From a candidate division Zixibacteria bacterium CG_4_9_14_3_um_filter_46_8 (GTDB taxonomy: Bacteria > Zixibacteria > MSB-5A5 > UM-FILTER-46-8), in contig PFXJ01000033.1 in assembly GCA_002791595.1 (NCBI GenBank), forward strand, positions 1-32,269: 32,269 nucleotides of DNA, written 5' to 3'. Shown piece by piece: positions 1 through 8,845 of this stretch. Both the position numbers and the translations under genes were made by a program. Positions within the stretch are counted from its first letter, which is position 1, and the number at the start of each line of letters is the position of its first letter. Under the pieces are notes generated by a model. It did not search any database. It worked only from the letters and a program-made list of their open reading frames with translations, and was not told where the DNA came from.

Positions 1-724
1 CGGCCTGGATATCAGTCATTCGATAATTATAGCCGACTTCCGGATATGATTCAAATATAAGGTCATCGCTTTTATGACGCTGAAGGTCGGAAACCGACAT
101 GGAATGGTGGCGGAGCTTCCTCAGCTTCTCGGCGACATTGATGCTATTCGTGGCAATCAACCCTCCCTCACCGCAAGTTATGACTTTTCGCGGGTGGAGA
201 CTAAAACAGCACAAAGAACTTTCTGATCCCAGCTTCTTATCATTATATAAAGCTCCGATGGCCGGGGCGGCATCTTCCACCACAGTCAAATTATTGCGCT
301 GGGCAATTATCCTTATCTTTTCGACTCCCGTGGCAATTCCCTGATATGCCGGCAAAATCGCCTTTGTATTTTTTGTTATAGCCTGTTCAATTTTATCCGG
401 ATCGACATTATAAGTGCGCGGATCGATATCGACGAAAATAGGTTTGGCGCCGACATAGACAATTGCGTTGGGAGTGGCGATAAAGGTGTAGGATGGGCAG
501 ATTACTTCATCTCCTCGACCAATGCCGGCAACAATCAAGCAGAGATGCAAGGCGGTGGTGCAGGATGAAACCGCAACAGCATCGGCACACCCCACATACT
601 CCGCAAATTTCTTCTCCAATTCCTCAACCTTCGGACCCTGAGTAAGCCAGCCCGAGCGGATTACCTCCGAAGCGGCAATCACCTCTTCCTCAGAGATATA
701 TGGTTTGGTTAGCGGTATCATCAT
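1..724 (-). CDS. DegT/DnrJ/EryC1 (AHBA synthase) family PLP-dependent aminotransferase, 3' end truncated by window edge
   Basis: Reverse-strand translation starts MMIPLTKPYISEEEVIAASEVIRSGWLTQGPKVEELEKKFAEY and reaches ...GYNYRMTDIQA at the window edge, a typical DegT family signature. ATG at 724 overlaps the TGA stop of the upstream epimerase (ATGA). Absent from the ORF track because the stop is outside the window. Confidence 0.9.
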   Translation of the reverse strand, partial: MMIPLTKPYISEEEVIAASEVIRSGWLTQGPKVEELEKKFAEYVGCADAVAVSSCTTALHLCLIVAGIGRGDEVICPSYTFIATPNAIVYVGAKPIFVDIDPRTYNVDPDKIEQAITKNTKAILPAYQGIATGVEKIRIIAQRNNLTVVEDAAPAIGALYNDKKLGSESSLCCFSLHPRKVITCGEGGLIATNSINVAEKLRKLRHHSMSVSDLQRHKSDDLIFESYPEVGYNYRMTDIQA

Positions 725-1716
725 TTCAATGCCAATTTCTGCTTTGATTCCTTCATCGCTTTCCGCCACTTTACCAGCTCCTGCAAACCTTCCTGCAGAG
801 AAACCTTCGCTTCAAAGCCCAGAAGCTCTCTGGCTAATGTAATGTCCGCCAGTCGTCGGCGCACCGGATTAACCTTTCTCTCAGGAGCATACTCTGGCCG
901 TAGATCGGACTTGGTTACCGCCAGCATTAAATTCAATAATTCCGCAAGGCTTGTTTCTTTGCCGGAACCGATATTTATAGCTCTGTTGATGCAGGGAGTT
1001 TCCATCGCCAGGACATTGGCGCGGGCAACATCGCCAACATATATAAAGTCCATCGACTGACTTCCATCCCCAAATATTTTTGGGGAAATCCAATCGTCGA
1101 TAGCATCGAGCCATCGAATCATTACTTCAGTATAAGCGCCAAAAACATCCATCCTCGGCCCATAAACATTGAAATACCTTAATGCCGCATACTCCATCCC
1201 ATACATAGAATGAAACGCCTTAAGCATTGCCTCATTGACAAGCTTAAAAGCGCCATAGATCGTTTCATTATTATAGGGATGGTGGCTTTCTGAAGTGGGA
1301 AACTGATCCGCCATACCATAGACGGAAGCCGATGATGCCGACACCACTTTCTTAACATTATTCCGTATGCACGCATCCAATACATTAAAAGTGCCGTTGC
1401 CAATGACCTCCATAGCGCCTCGCGGGTATTCGGCGCATTCGGTGATACGGATGGCCGCCTGATGGAAGACATAATCGACCGATTTAGTGCATTCCATCAT
1501 CAACTCTGGGTCACGGATATCACCCTCAACAATTTTGATTTTTCCGCAACTGCGAGCCCAATTGAGATTTTCAAGGCGGCCACGAGTGAGGTTATCCACA
1601 ATTATAATCTCATTTACCTCCCGTAACACCAACTGATCGGCGATATGTGAGCCGATCAATCCAGCGCCTCCGGTTATGAGAACCCTTGAACCTTCAAGAT
1701 TATTGGTTTTATCCAT
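721..1716 (-). CDS. NAD-dependent epimerase/dehydratase (UDP-glucose 4-epimerase-like, extended SDR)
   Basis: 331 aa; Rossmann motif VLITGGAGLIGSHI, SSASVYG, YGAFKLVNE (YxxxK). Confidence 0.9.
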   Translation of the reverse strand: MDKTNNLEGSRVLITGGAGLIGSHIADQLVLREVNEIIIVDNLTRGRLENLNWARSCGKIKIVEGDIRDPELMMECTKSVDYVFHQAAIRITECAEYPRGAMEVIGNGTFNVLDACIRNNVKKVVSASSASVYGMADQFPTSESHHPYNNETIYGAFKLVNEAMLKAFHSMYGMEYAALRYFNVYGPRMDVFGAYTEVMIRWLDAIDDWISPKIFGDGSQSMDFIYVGDVARANVLAMETPCINRAINIGSGKETSLAELLNLMLAVTKSDLRPEYAPERKVNPVRRRLADITLARELLGFEAKVSLQEGLQELVKWRKAMKESKQKLALK

Positions 1717-1736
1717 TAAGACCTCAGTCCTTAAAC

Positions 1737-2477
1737 TTAATTGTTTTTTCGGCTCCTGACCACTTTAGCAGGCACACCCACTGCCACTACATATTCCGGA
1801 ATATCATTGTTGACCACTGCGCCAGCGCCAATTATGGAACCCTTTCCTATGGTCACGCCGGGCAAAATGATGGCGCCGGTCCCGATATCTACATCGTCTT
1901 CGATTACAGTTTCCTTGATGAGTAAGTCGGTGGTAATAATCGGTTTCTCAATTGGCTGGCCTATATGTTCGGAGCCGAGGAATTTCACTCCCGGGCCTAT
2001 TCCGACAAATTTCCCGATCCTCAAGGCTCGGCAATCATAATAGCTCTGTGGCCCAAGCCAGCTCCTGTCCCCGACAATAAATTGTCCGTCAAATCGTCCC
2101 TGTAAATAAGCATTAGCACCGATGAAAACTCCCTCCCCAAAACCAAAGGATTCCGGATGCTTGAAAGAAACTCCACATTCAACCGTCAATCCCCTTTTGC
2201 AGGACTTCATCAATGCCCTCAAGACAATAGCGCGTTGAAAATTATAAATCTCCCCGATGCGATTCTGAAACTGGTTGTAAAGCTCCAATAATTCCTGGGG
2301 AGAGTATTTGAACCTTAAATGTTCGATATACTCATTAATGAATTGCGATTCATCAATTTGCCTGATGGATGAGACGGCTGATACAACCCTCGCCATGTTG
2401 TCATCAACTTTTAGGACACGAGATAAGACCTCCGAACCGATCTGAGATTGGCGGAAATCCTCGGGTGCGATCTTCAT
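1737..2477 (-). CDS. Left-handed beta-helix (hexapeptide repeat) acyltransferase, maltose/sugar O-acetyltransferase-like
   Basis: 246 aa; hexapeptide repeats ([51 protein letters not shown]). Confidence 0.85.
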   Translation of the reverse strand: MKIAPEDFRQSQIGSEVLSRVLKVDDNMARVVSAVSSIRQIDESQFINEYIEHLRFKYSPQELLELYNQFQNRIGEIYNFQRAIVLRALMKSCKRGLTVECGVSFKHPESFGFGEGVFIGANAYLQGRFDGQFIVGDRSWLGPQSYYDCRALRIGKFVGIGPGVKFLGSEHIGQPIEKPIITTDLLIKETVIEDDVDIGTGAIILPGVTIGKGSIIGAGAVVNNDIPEYVVAVGVPAKVVRSRKNN

Positions 2478-2649
2478 ACCTTGGAATTCTACAATTACTA
2501 TGCCATCAGTAATCCTTTGACAACCATAGAGTTGTAAAGAGAATGTCTATTTCAGCAGGCATTATTTTCCATACCGGTGGGGAAACTATTCCCAATTAAA
2601 ATGCCGCCCCATCTCGTAGAGCGGCAATAAGGACCCCTGTTTTTTCCAT

Positions 2650-3801
2650 CTACACCCCCGTGGCCTCTTCAAACTGGAGACGAGGGACTTGTTGGCCGCG
2701 ATCTTTGTAAAATTCATTGACACAATGGCATACATAGCTTATCTGATTTTTAAGAAGCTCCGGATACATTGGAAGCGACAATATTTCCGCGCTGGCGGAC
2801 TCGCAATTCGGGAAATCACCTTTTTGATGACCCAAATGATCATACGCTTTCTGGAGATGAATCGGGATCGGATAATGTATGCCGGTCTGAATTCCCATCC
2901 CATCGAGGAACTGACGGAGTTTTTCCCTCTGCGGCGCTCGAACTACCATCAGGTGATATACTCCTCTGCTTTCCGCATTTTCTCGAATACATCTGACTGG
3001 AGACTCGGCCAAGTATTTTCCATACATCTGGGCGTTTTGTCTTCGTAATCTATTCCAGAGCTCAATTCGTTTTAATTTGACATTTAGAACTGCTCCCTGG
3101 AAGGCATCCATCCTATAATTATATCCAACCGAATGGTGATGATGCTTTTGCGATTGCCCGTGGTCTCGAAGCATCCGAGCTTCATTATAAATCCTTTCAT
3201 CGTCAGTTATCAATGCCCCGCCCTCGCCGTAAGCGCCAAGATTTTTTCCGGGATAAAAGCTGAATGCCGACGCCGAGCCAAAGGCGCCTACGTTTTTCTC
3301 GCCATATTTTGCGCCATGCGCCTGACAGGCATCTTCGATCACGATGATATTTTTCGATTTGGCAATTGAGCAAATCCTGGTCATTGCGCAAGCCTGCCCG
3401 AAAAGATGGACAGGAATGACCGCCTTGGTCCTGGGTGTAATAGCTTTTTCGAAATTCTCCGGCGACATCAGCAGTGTTTCTGGATCGACATCAACAAAAA
3501 CGGGAGTCGCTCCGGTGTATGATATCGCCTCCGCGGTGGCAATAAATGAATTGGGAACAGTTATGACTTCATCGCCTTTCCCGATTACTTGAGAAAGAAG
3601 CGCCAGGTGCAAAGCGGACGTGCCGGAATTCAGCGCCACACAGTATTTTGCGCCGATATAACGGGCGAAATCATTCTCAAAAGTCTGAACTTCTTTTCCC
3701 AATATGAATGAGGATGATTCAAAGATATTTTGAAATCTCCTGGTTATTTCTGTGCCAATTTCCTTATACTGTAACTTCAGGTCGAGAAATGGAACATTCA
3801 C
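2650..3801 (-). CDS. DegT/DnrJ/EryC1 family aminotransferase (WbpE-like)
   Basis: 383 aa; MNVPFLDLKLQYKEIG start, EDACQAHGAKYGEKNVGAFGSASAFSFYPGKNLGAYGEGGALITDD with PLP lysine, GYNYRMDAFQGAVL. Confidence 0.92.
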   Translation of the reverse strand: MNVPFLDLKLQYKEIGTEITRRFQNIFESSSFILGKEVQTFENDFARYIGAKYCVALNSGTSALHLALLSQVIGKGDEVITVPNSFIATAEAISYTGATPVFVDVDPETLLMSPENFEKAITPRTKAVIPVHLFGQACAMTRICSIAKSKNIIVIEDACQAHGAKYGEKNVGAFGSASAFSFYPGKNLGAYGEGGALITDDERIYNEARMLRDHGQSQKHHHHSVGYNYRMDAFQGAVLNVKLKRIELWNRLRRQNAQMYGKYLAESPVRCIRENAESRGVYHLMVVRAPQREKLRQFLDGMGIQTGIHYPIPIHLQKAYDHLGHQKGDFPNCESASAEILSLPMYPELLKNQISYVCHCVNEFYKDRGQQVPRLQFEEATGV

Positions 3802-4285
3802 TTCCTACTCCTTTCAAAATATTAGTTTTTCTTATGAATCGAGCCGGAACTCCAGCCACGATGCTATTATCAGGAACATCCCTCGTAACGACGCTTCCGG
3901 CGCCTACTATGGCATTTTCCCCAATTGTCACCCCGCACAAAATAGTGGAACCGGTGCCAATGGAGGCTCCTTGCTTCACCAGGGTCGGGACCACTTTCCA
4001 GTCTGCTTCCGTCTGCAACTTGCCTTCCACTGTCGAGCGAGGATATTTGTCATTGATGAAAGAGACATTGTGTCCCACAAATACATCATCTTCAATTACC
4101 ACGCCCTCGCAAATGAAGCTATGAGTTGAAATCTTGCAATTCTTGCCGATATGCGCCTTCTTCTGTATCTCGACAAAAGCTCCGATTTTAGTATTGTCTC
4201 CTATCTCACAGCCATAGAGGTTGACAAACTCGAAGATTTTACTGTTCTGGCCGATCTTGACATCATCCGCGATTCTCTGGTACAT
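3764..4285 (-). CDS. Hexapeptide N-acetyltransferase (WbpD/WlbB-like, UDP-2-acetamido-3-amino-2,3-dideoxyglucuronate N-acetyltransferase type)
   Basis: 173 aa; IGDNTKIGAFVEIQKKAHIGKNCKISTHSFICEGVVIEDDVFVGHNVSFINDKYPRS is characteristic of the WbpD/WlbB family; genomic context with DegT and Gfo/Idh/MocA genes. Confidence 0.82.
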   Translation of the reverse strand: MYQRIADDVKIGQNSKIFEFVNLYGCEIGDNTKIGAFVEIQKKAHIGKNCKISTHSFICEGVVIEDDVFVGHNVSFINDKYPRSTVEGKLQTEADWKVVPTLVKQGASIGTGSTILCGVTIGENAIVGAGSVVTRDVPDNSIVAGVPARFIRKTNILKGVGSECSISRPEVTV

Positions 4286-5292
4286 CTTGTATCCACCTTC
4301 TCACTATTATTGCTCATTGATAATTGCGCCGCTTGAAGAATTCTCACCACCCTTAGGCCTGCCCTGCCATCGGTAATGGGAACTTGATTCTTGACTATAC
4401 AATCCACGAAATGGGCACATTCCGACTTCAATGCTTCCGTAGAATCCAATTTCGGAGCGTGCATATCCCCTATCCGATACCCCACCATCTTCTGGTAGAT
4501 ATTATCGGGATTATCATTCAAGATAATCCCCTTATCATAAATCTTTATTTTCTCATCAGGTTCCATATCATCATAGACAATCATCTTCTTGGAGCCGGAT
4601 ATCAAAACCTTGCGCAGTTTCACCGGCGCCAGCCAGTTGACATGGATATGCGCCAAAAGATTGTTGGGGTAATTAATGGTCAGATAGGCTATGTTTTCGA
4701 CGCCCGTATCAAAATGACAGGCTCCGATGGCGCTGACAAATTCCGGTTCGCCTCCCAGCACATAATCCATAATCGAAACATCGTGGGGCGCAAGATCCCA
4801 AATCACATTGGCAGTCGGCCTGAAAAGGCCCAGGTTTACCCGGACAGAATCGAAATAGTAAATATCTCCCAGTTCACCCTGGTCGATTAACCGTTTTATT
4901 TTCTGGACTGCGCCGGTATAGACAAAAGTATGGCCTACCATCAGGACCTTCTTATGTTTATCCGCCAATTCGATTAACTCTTCAGCCTCGCTGATTGATG
5001 AAGTGAGAGGTTTTTCGATAAATACCGACTTGCCATTTTCTATAGCGGCCTTCGCCAACCGATAATGAGTTTCAACGGGCGTCGCCAGAACGATGGCATC
5101 AATATTCGGATTTTCGATAACTGCGTTATGATCAACGGTCAATTCTACCTTCGGATATTTTCTATAAACAGCCTGCAACCTATCTGGACGAATATCGCTG
5201 ACCATTGTCATTTCTGCATCGCCAATTTCATTGAAATTGCGAATTAAATTGGGACCCCAATAACCGCATCCAATTACTGCTATCTTTATCAC
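4201..5292 (-). CDS. Gfo/Idh/MocA family NAD(P)-dependent oxidoreductase (WbpB-like)
   Basis: 363 aa; IAVIGCGYWGPNLIRNFNEIGDAEMTMVSD, FIEKPLTSS, GHTFVYTGAVQKIK; C-terminal ~28 aa overlap the next gene. Confidence 0.9.
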   Translation of the reverse strand: MIKIAVIGCGYWGPNLIRNFNEIGDAEMTMVSDIRPDRLQAVYRKYPKVELTVDHNAVIENPNIDAIVLATPVETHYRLAKAAIENGKSVFIEKPLTSSISEAEELIELADKHKKVLMVGHTFVYTGAVQKIKRLIDQGELGDIYYFDSVRVNLGLFRPTANVIWDLAPHDVSIMDYVLGGEPEFVSAIGACHFDTGVENIAYLTINYPNNLLAHIHVNWLAPVKLRKVLISGSKKMIVYDDMEPDEKIKIYDKGIILNDNPDNIYQKMVGYRIGDMHAPKLDSTEALKSECAHFVDCIVKNQVPITDGRAGLRVVRILQAAQLSMSNNSEKVDTRCTRESRMMSRSARTVKSSSLSTSMAVR

Positions 5293-5316
5293 TGTTTACC
5301 TCCCAACATTGCCATC

Positions 5317-6621
5317 TTAAGAATATGCGTATTGGATATTGCCGACATTAAGTAACCGATTCAGCTCTTCTATACCGGCATAATCTGGAGAAATAGAGGA
5401 GATTTGATTTAGGGCTTTTCGAGCATCATCAGGCCGGCCGAGTTTCAAATATGCCCTGATAAGAATATCAAGGGGTTCGGCACGTTCCGGAGAAAGCTCA
5501 AAGGCCCTCTGGCAGAAAGAGATTGCCGATTCGTTCAGTCCGAGCTCAAATAGGCGATAGCCAAGCATGTGATGGTGGTGAGGATATAAAGGGTCCAGCA
5601 TCATCCGGCAAGCATTTTGAAACCGCACGATGTTCCGTGTGGGCACTCCAAATTTGTCATGGCCAAATCCATATTCGCTGGGGTCGGCTTCTTTCTGCCA
5701 GGTCTCGAAATCGATTTTGTCCAGGAGGGAGAGGACAGTATCTTCCATATTGTAATTCTTATAGAAGTACTCATGCCCACGAATTGCTATGTCTTCTCTT
5801 TCTTTCTCATTGGCGAGATAATATTCAATTTTTGCCAATAGGTCTTCCAAATCGTTAGCCTTGAAATAAGCCAAATGCTCGCCGCCACGAAACATTTCCT
5901 CAACCTCAACGGCTTCGCTCAAGCAAAACCCTCCGCAGCCCAGGACATCCATTACTCTAAGATTCACCTGCGAATGCGTTGTAAATTTGGCGAAATTGAT
6001 ATGAAGATTGATCCTGCTCTTATTGATAATTTGCACCTGTTCCTCAAGGTCATAAGTAGAGAATCTCTTGATTTCGGCGCCGCAGTTCTTGGACAGATAG
6101 TCCAAAATCTCTGCCCTTCTGGGTGTCAACGATCCGATGAAAGATACGTCTATCGTCTTTTTTACTTCCAATTTGCGGTAAATATTAGGGGCGAGCCGAA
6201 CGGGATAAACATACGAAACATTGGAGCAGTTGAGGTTTCTCAACACCTGCAAAGCTCTGGGTTCATTATGGCCCTCCCATACCACATAATCGAATGCCGC
6301 TCCCAGTTTTTCAATTTCGGCGCGACGCCGCAAGGCATCGATATCATGAGACCAGATAAATTCGCCGTACCAAAGCAAGGTCGGCGGTTTAAGAGAATGA
6401 ATCAGGCCCGGATTGATACCTTCTCCGCGATTTACGATGATGGCATCAACATCAAGGGCAGGCAGAAGCACATGGAGCCTGCCACGGTCAGCACGGTAAT
6501 CGACCGGAATTACCTGCATCCCCAAATTCTCCATCGTGCCTTTTATCAAATGGGAATAATGGTGACTTCCCTCGAATGGGGCGACTAATCCTATCTTTTT
6601 GCCTCGATGTCTATTTTGCAT
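5317..6621 (-). CDS. CgeB-like glycosyltransferase with C-terminal TPR repeats
   Basis: 434 aa; VSFIGSLTPRRAEILDYLSK, VNLRVMDVLGCGGFCLSEAVEVEEMFRGGEHLAYFK..DLEDLLAKIEYYLANEKEREDIAIRGHEYFYKNYNMEDTV (CgeB/Glyco_trans_1_2 type), followed by TPR-like ...HHHMLGYRLFELGLNESAISFCQRAFELSPERAEPLDILIRAYLKLGRPDDARKAL. Confidence 0.8.
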   Translation of the reverse strand: MQNRHRGKKIGLVAPFEGSHHYSHLIKGTMENLGMQVIPVDYRADRGRLHVLLPALDVDAIIVNRGEGINPGLIHSLKPPTLLWYGEFIWSHDIDALRRRAEIEKLGAAFDYVVWEGHNEPRALQVLRNLNCSNVSYVYPVRLAPNIYRKLEVKKTIDVSFIGSLTPRRAEILDYLSKNCGAEIKRFSTYDLEEQVQIINKSRINLHINFAKFTTHSQVNLRVMDVLGCGGFCLSEAVEVEEMFRGGEHLAYFKANDLEDLLAKIEYYLANEKEREDIAIRGHEYFYKNYNMEDTVLSLLDKIDFETWQKEADPSEYGFGHDKFGVPTRNIVRFQNACRMMLDPLYPHHHHMLGYRLFELGLNESAISFCQRAFELSPERAEPLDILIRAYLKLGRPDDARKALNQISSISPDYAGIEELNRLLNVGNIQYAYS

Positions 6622-8650
6622 ATTCCTTGACCGTTTTGGATAAAAGAGCTTTCATATTTTCGGCCGCAAACGCCAGTTTGAAAACCAGATCATTGTATTC
6701 CCATATTCTCCCGCGCTCCAGATCAATCCTGCTTTCGACCTTGAGATTGATCTGTTGCCCCTTGACTTGAAATTCCTGATCCATATTTGGGGAAAGAATC
6801 ATTGATGGCGTTTCGGGCACATTTAGGGAACTTGTGAATTTTAATCTGCAATCGACATAGAGATTGCAGTTATCGATATTTTCAGCTCTCTTGATTCTGG
6901 CATGGGAATAAACCTCGGAAGGCAGAGAGCCATTGCAATCACCGCAAATATGTAATTCAGTTTCAGGAAGGTATTCGGAGACCAATTTGTAAGCGCTGAT
7001 TACCGGCATTATTTCATAGTTTGAGCGCCCGGAAGCATCCAGGCCGATTCTCAATCCGGATGGTTTAGTGCTGACCTTTACTGCGGCAGGCTCCAAATTG
7101 ACATCATTTTGCTGGGGGGATTTTGCTGATCCCCGAACTGAGATTTGATCCGCATCTCCCACACCATAGATTGAAAGAAGGACCTGGGCCGCCATTTGAT
7201 CAAAGCTGTATCTCAAAGAGATTTCTCTGCCTTTCAGCGCAAGCTCTTCGCGTTCTTTTTCATCGCTTAGATATTTATTAATCAAACTGCGTAGTTGCTG
7301 AGGCGAAGTATATGTGGGAACTGCTTTACCGAATATTTTTTCCAGACCGATCATCTGGTCGGAAATTACAAATCCGCCGGAGGCCAGAATGTCGAATACC
7401 CGCGGGTTCAAGAAACCTTCACGACGCATATCCTCGTGATGGTCATTCAACGAGATTTTCGCAGAGGCATACAATTCGGGAAGTCGGGCATTTTCGTAAT
7501 AGATTCCGCCGATATTTTCCGTCGGCAGGATATTTTCCCATCCCTCGCCCCATACTTTCAGGCCGGTGTAATCGCCCTCGAGGTCCTGGATGATTTTGCG
7601 GCCATATTTTCCTTTGGTGTTCCCAACGAATACAAGATCATATTTTTTCTCGGCCTTTTGAGGGCGCTTGGCAGTGCCGCCAATCAAGAGATTTGCCTTA
7701 AAACCGGCCTTTTCGATTTTGGCGATGAATGATCCCGAGAGGCAAAATAATTTATCATAGCGGCGTAATAACTCCGGCGTCACTAAATCAGGATGGCTAT
7801 GAATCCATATCGCCTTGACCTTCGCATTCGGAAGGTTGGTGACAGGGACTCCAAAAAGATGCATAAGCAGATCCGCATTATCGTCAACGAGCTCACAACC
7901 TAATCTCTCAAGAGCTTCGCCCAATTCCTTCTTGAACCAGTAATCCCCCCATCGCAACTTACGGTCGGGATCGGTTTCGAAGTCCGAAAAAGCAATCAAA
8001 CTGACTTTGAGACCACGGAACCTATCGACCTCATCTTTCAGCCAGAGGGACCGCAAACTATTGTAGGCAATTCTGATCTCATCATCATCGTGGTTAATCA
8101 GGTAACTATGGAAAATCCCCAGGGCTCTCTTGGGCTCAATAAGATATTGCCCCACCTGGGTCAGGTTGATATAGGCCTCCCTTAAATCGGGTTTTGCTTC
8201 TATCGCTTTATAGAAACATCCCTCAGCCTCATTATGGTCGCCGATACTGGATTTCATTACACCGAGGTCATTCCAGGCCATGGCATCGCCGGGATTTATT
8301 TTGACAGTTTGTCTTAAATGCAAAATGGCCTGAGATACATCACCAAGATTTAGGCAGGTCAAAGCCAGATTATAATGGACATCTGATTTCCCAGGCTCAA
8401 TCTCGATTGATTTCTCAAGGTACTCTCTTGCCAGCAAATGGTCGCCCTGCCGTCCCAACAAAGCCCCTTGCATCGCCAGAGTCCAAGCATCATTTTTTAC
8501 GAGGCCATCATATCTCAAAAGATATGTTGAAGCTTCCTCAAGGATTCCGGCAGAAAGGAAAAATTCAATCGCCTCTTTAAGGAGATTGATATCGTTTGGG
8601 CTTTGTCTTAGCAACAGTCGGAACTCGGCTGCTTTTTGAATATCGATCAT
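6611..8650 (-). CDS. TPR-repeat protein with CgeB-like glycosyltransferase domain and an additional C-terminal domain
   Basis: 679 aa; N-terminal TPRs (DVHYNLALTCLNLGDVSQAILHLRQTVKINPGDAMAWNDLGVMKSSIGDHNEAEGCFYKAIEAKPDLREAYINL), then FVGNTKGKYGRKIIQDL..ASAKISLNDHHEDMRREGFLNPRVFDILASGGFVISDQMIGLEKIFG (CgeB-type). Confidence 0.82.
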   Translation of the reverse strand: MIDIQKAAEFRLLLRQSPNDINLLKEAIEFFLSAGILEEASTYLLRYDGLVKNDAWTLAMQGALLGRQGDHLLAREYLEKSIEIEPGKSDVHYNLALTCLNLGDVSQAILHLRQTVKINPGDAMAWNDLGVMKSSIGDHNEAEGCFYKAIEAKPDLREAYINLTQVGQYLIEPKRALGIFHSYLINHDDDEIRIAYNSLRSLWLKDEVDRFRGLKVSLIAFSDFETDPDRKLRWGDYWFKKELGEALERLGCELVDDNADLLMHLFGVPVTNLPNAKVKAIWIHSHPDLVTPELLRRYDKLFCLSGSFIAKIEKAGFKANLLIGGTAKRPQKAEKKYDLVFVGNTKGKYGRKIIQDLEGDYTGLKVWGEGWENILPTENIGGIYYENARLPELYASAKISLNDHHEDMRREGFLNPRVFDILASGGFVISDQMIGLEKIFGKAVPTYTSPQQLRSLINKYLSDEKEREELALKGREISLRYSFDQMAAQVLLSIYGVGDADQISVRGSAKSPQQNDVNLEPAAVKVSTKPSGLRIGLDASGRSNYEIMPVISAYKLVSEYLPETELHICGDCNGSLPSEVYSHARIKRAENIDNCNLYVDCRLKFTSSLNVPETPSMILSPNMDQEFQVKGQQINLKVESRIDLERGRIWEYNDLVFKLAFAAENMKALLSKTVKEYAK

Positions 8651-8789
8651 TCGCCTTCCATTGAAAGTCTATTAAAAAGGCGGAGGACATTTCGATTCTT
8701 GCGGGGTGCAGAGGTGCGATCCACATTGGGGATATCGGCACATCGTCAAATACCAACACTATTTCCTGGAATATTTTTTTGAAATCGGA

Positions 8790-8824
8790 AAATAAAACGG
8801 GCTGAGGTCTATCCTCAACCCGTT
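8790..8824 (-). terminator. Rho-independent terminator of the Omp28-like gene
   Basis: Minus strand AACGGGTTGAGG-ATAGA-CCTCAGCCCGTT followed by TTATTTT; 11 of 12 pairs, 22 nt after the stop codon. Confidence 0.85.
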
Positions 8825-8845
8825 AATAATGCGAAGAGTCGGATG

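Noticed and set aside
5875-6588. 237-aa + strand ORF
   Set aside because: Antisense shadow of the CgeB-like gene 5317-6621, which has clear domain motifs; no recognisable family in the shadow translation.
8577-8759. 60-aa minus-strand ORF upstream of the TPR-glycosyltransferase
   Set aside because: Overlaps the start of the 6611-8650 gene in another frame; no domain or export features.
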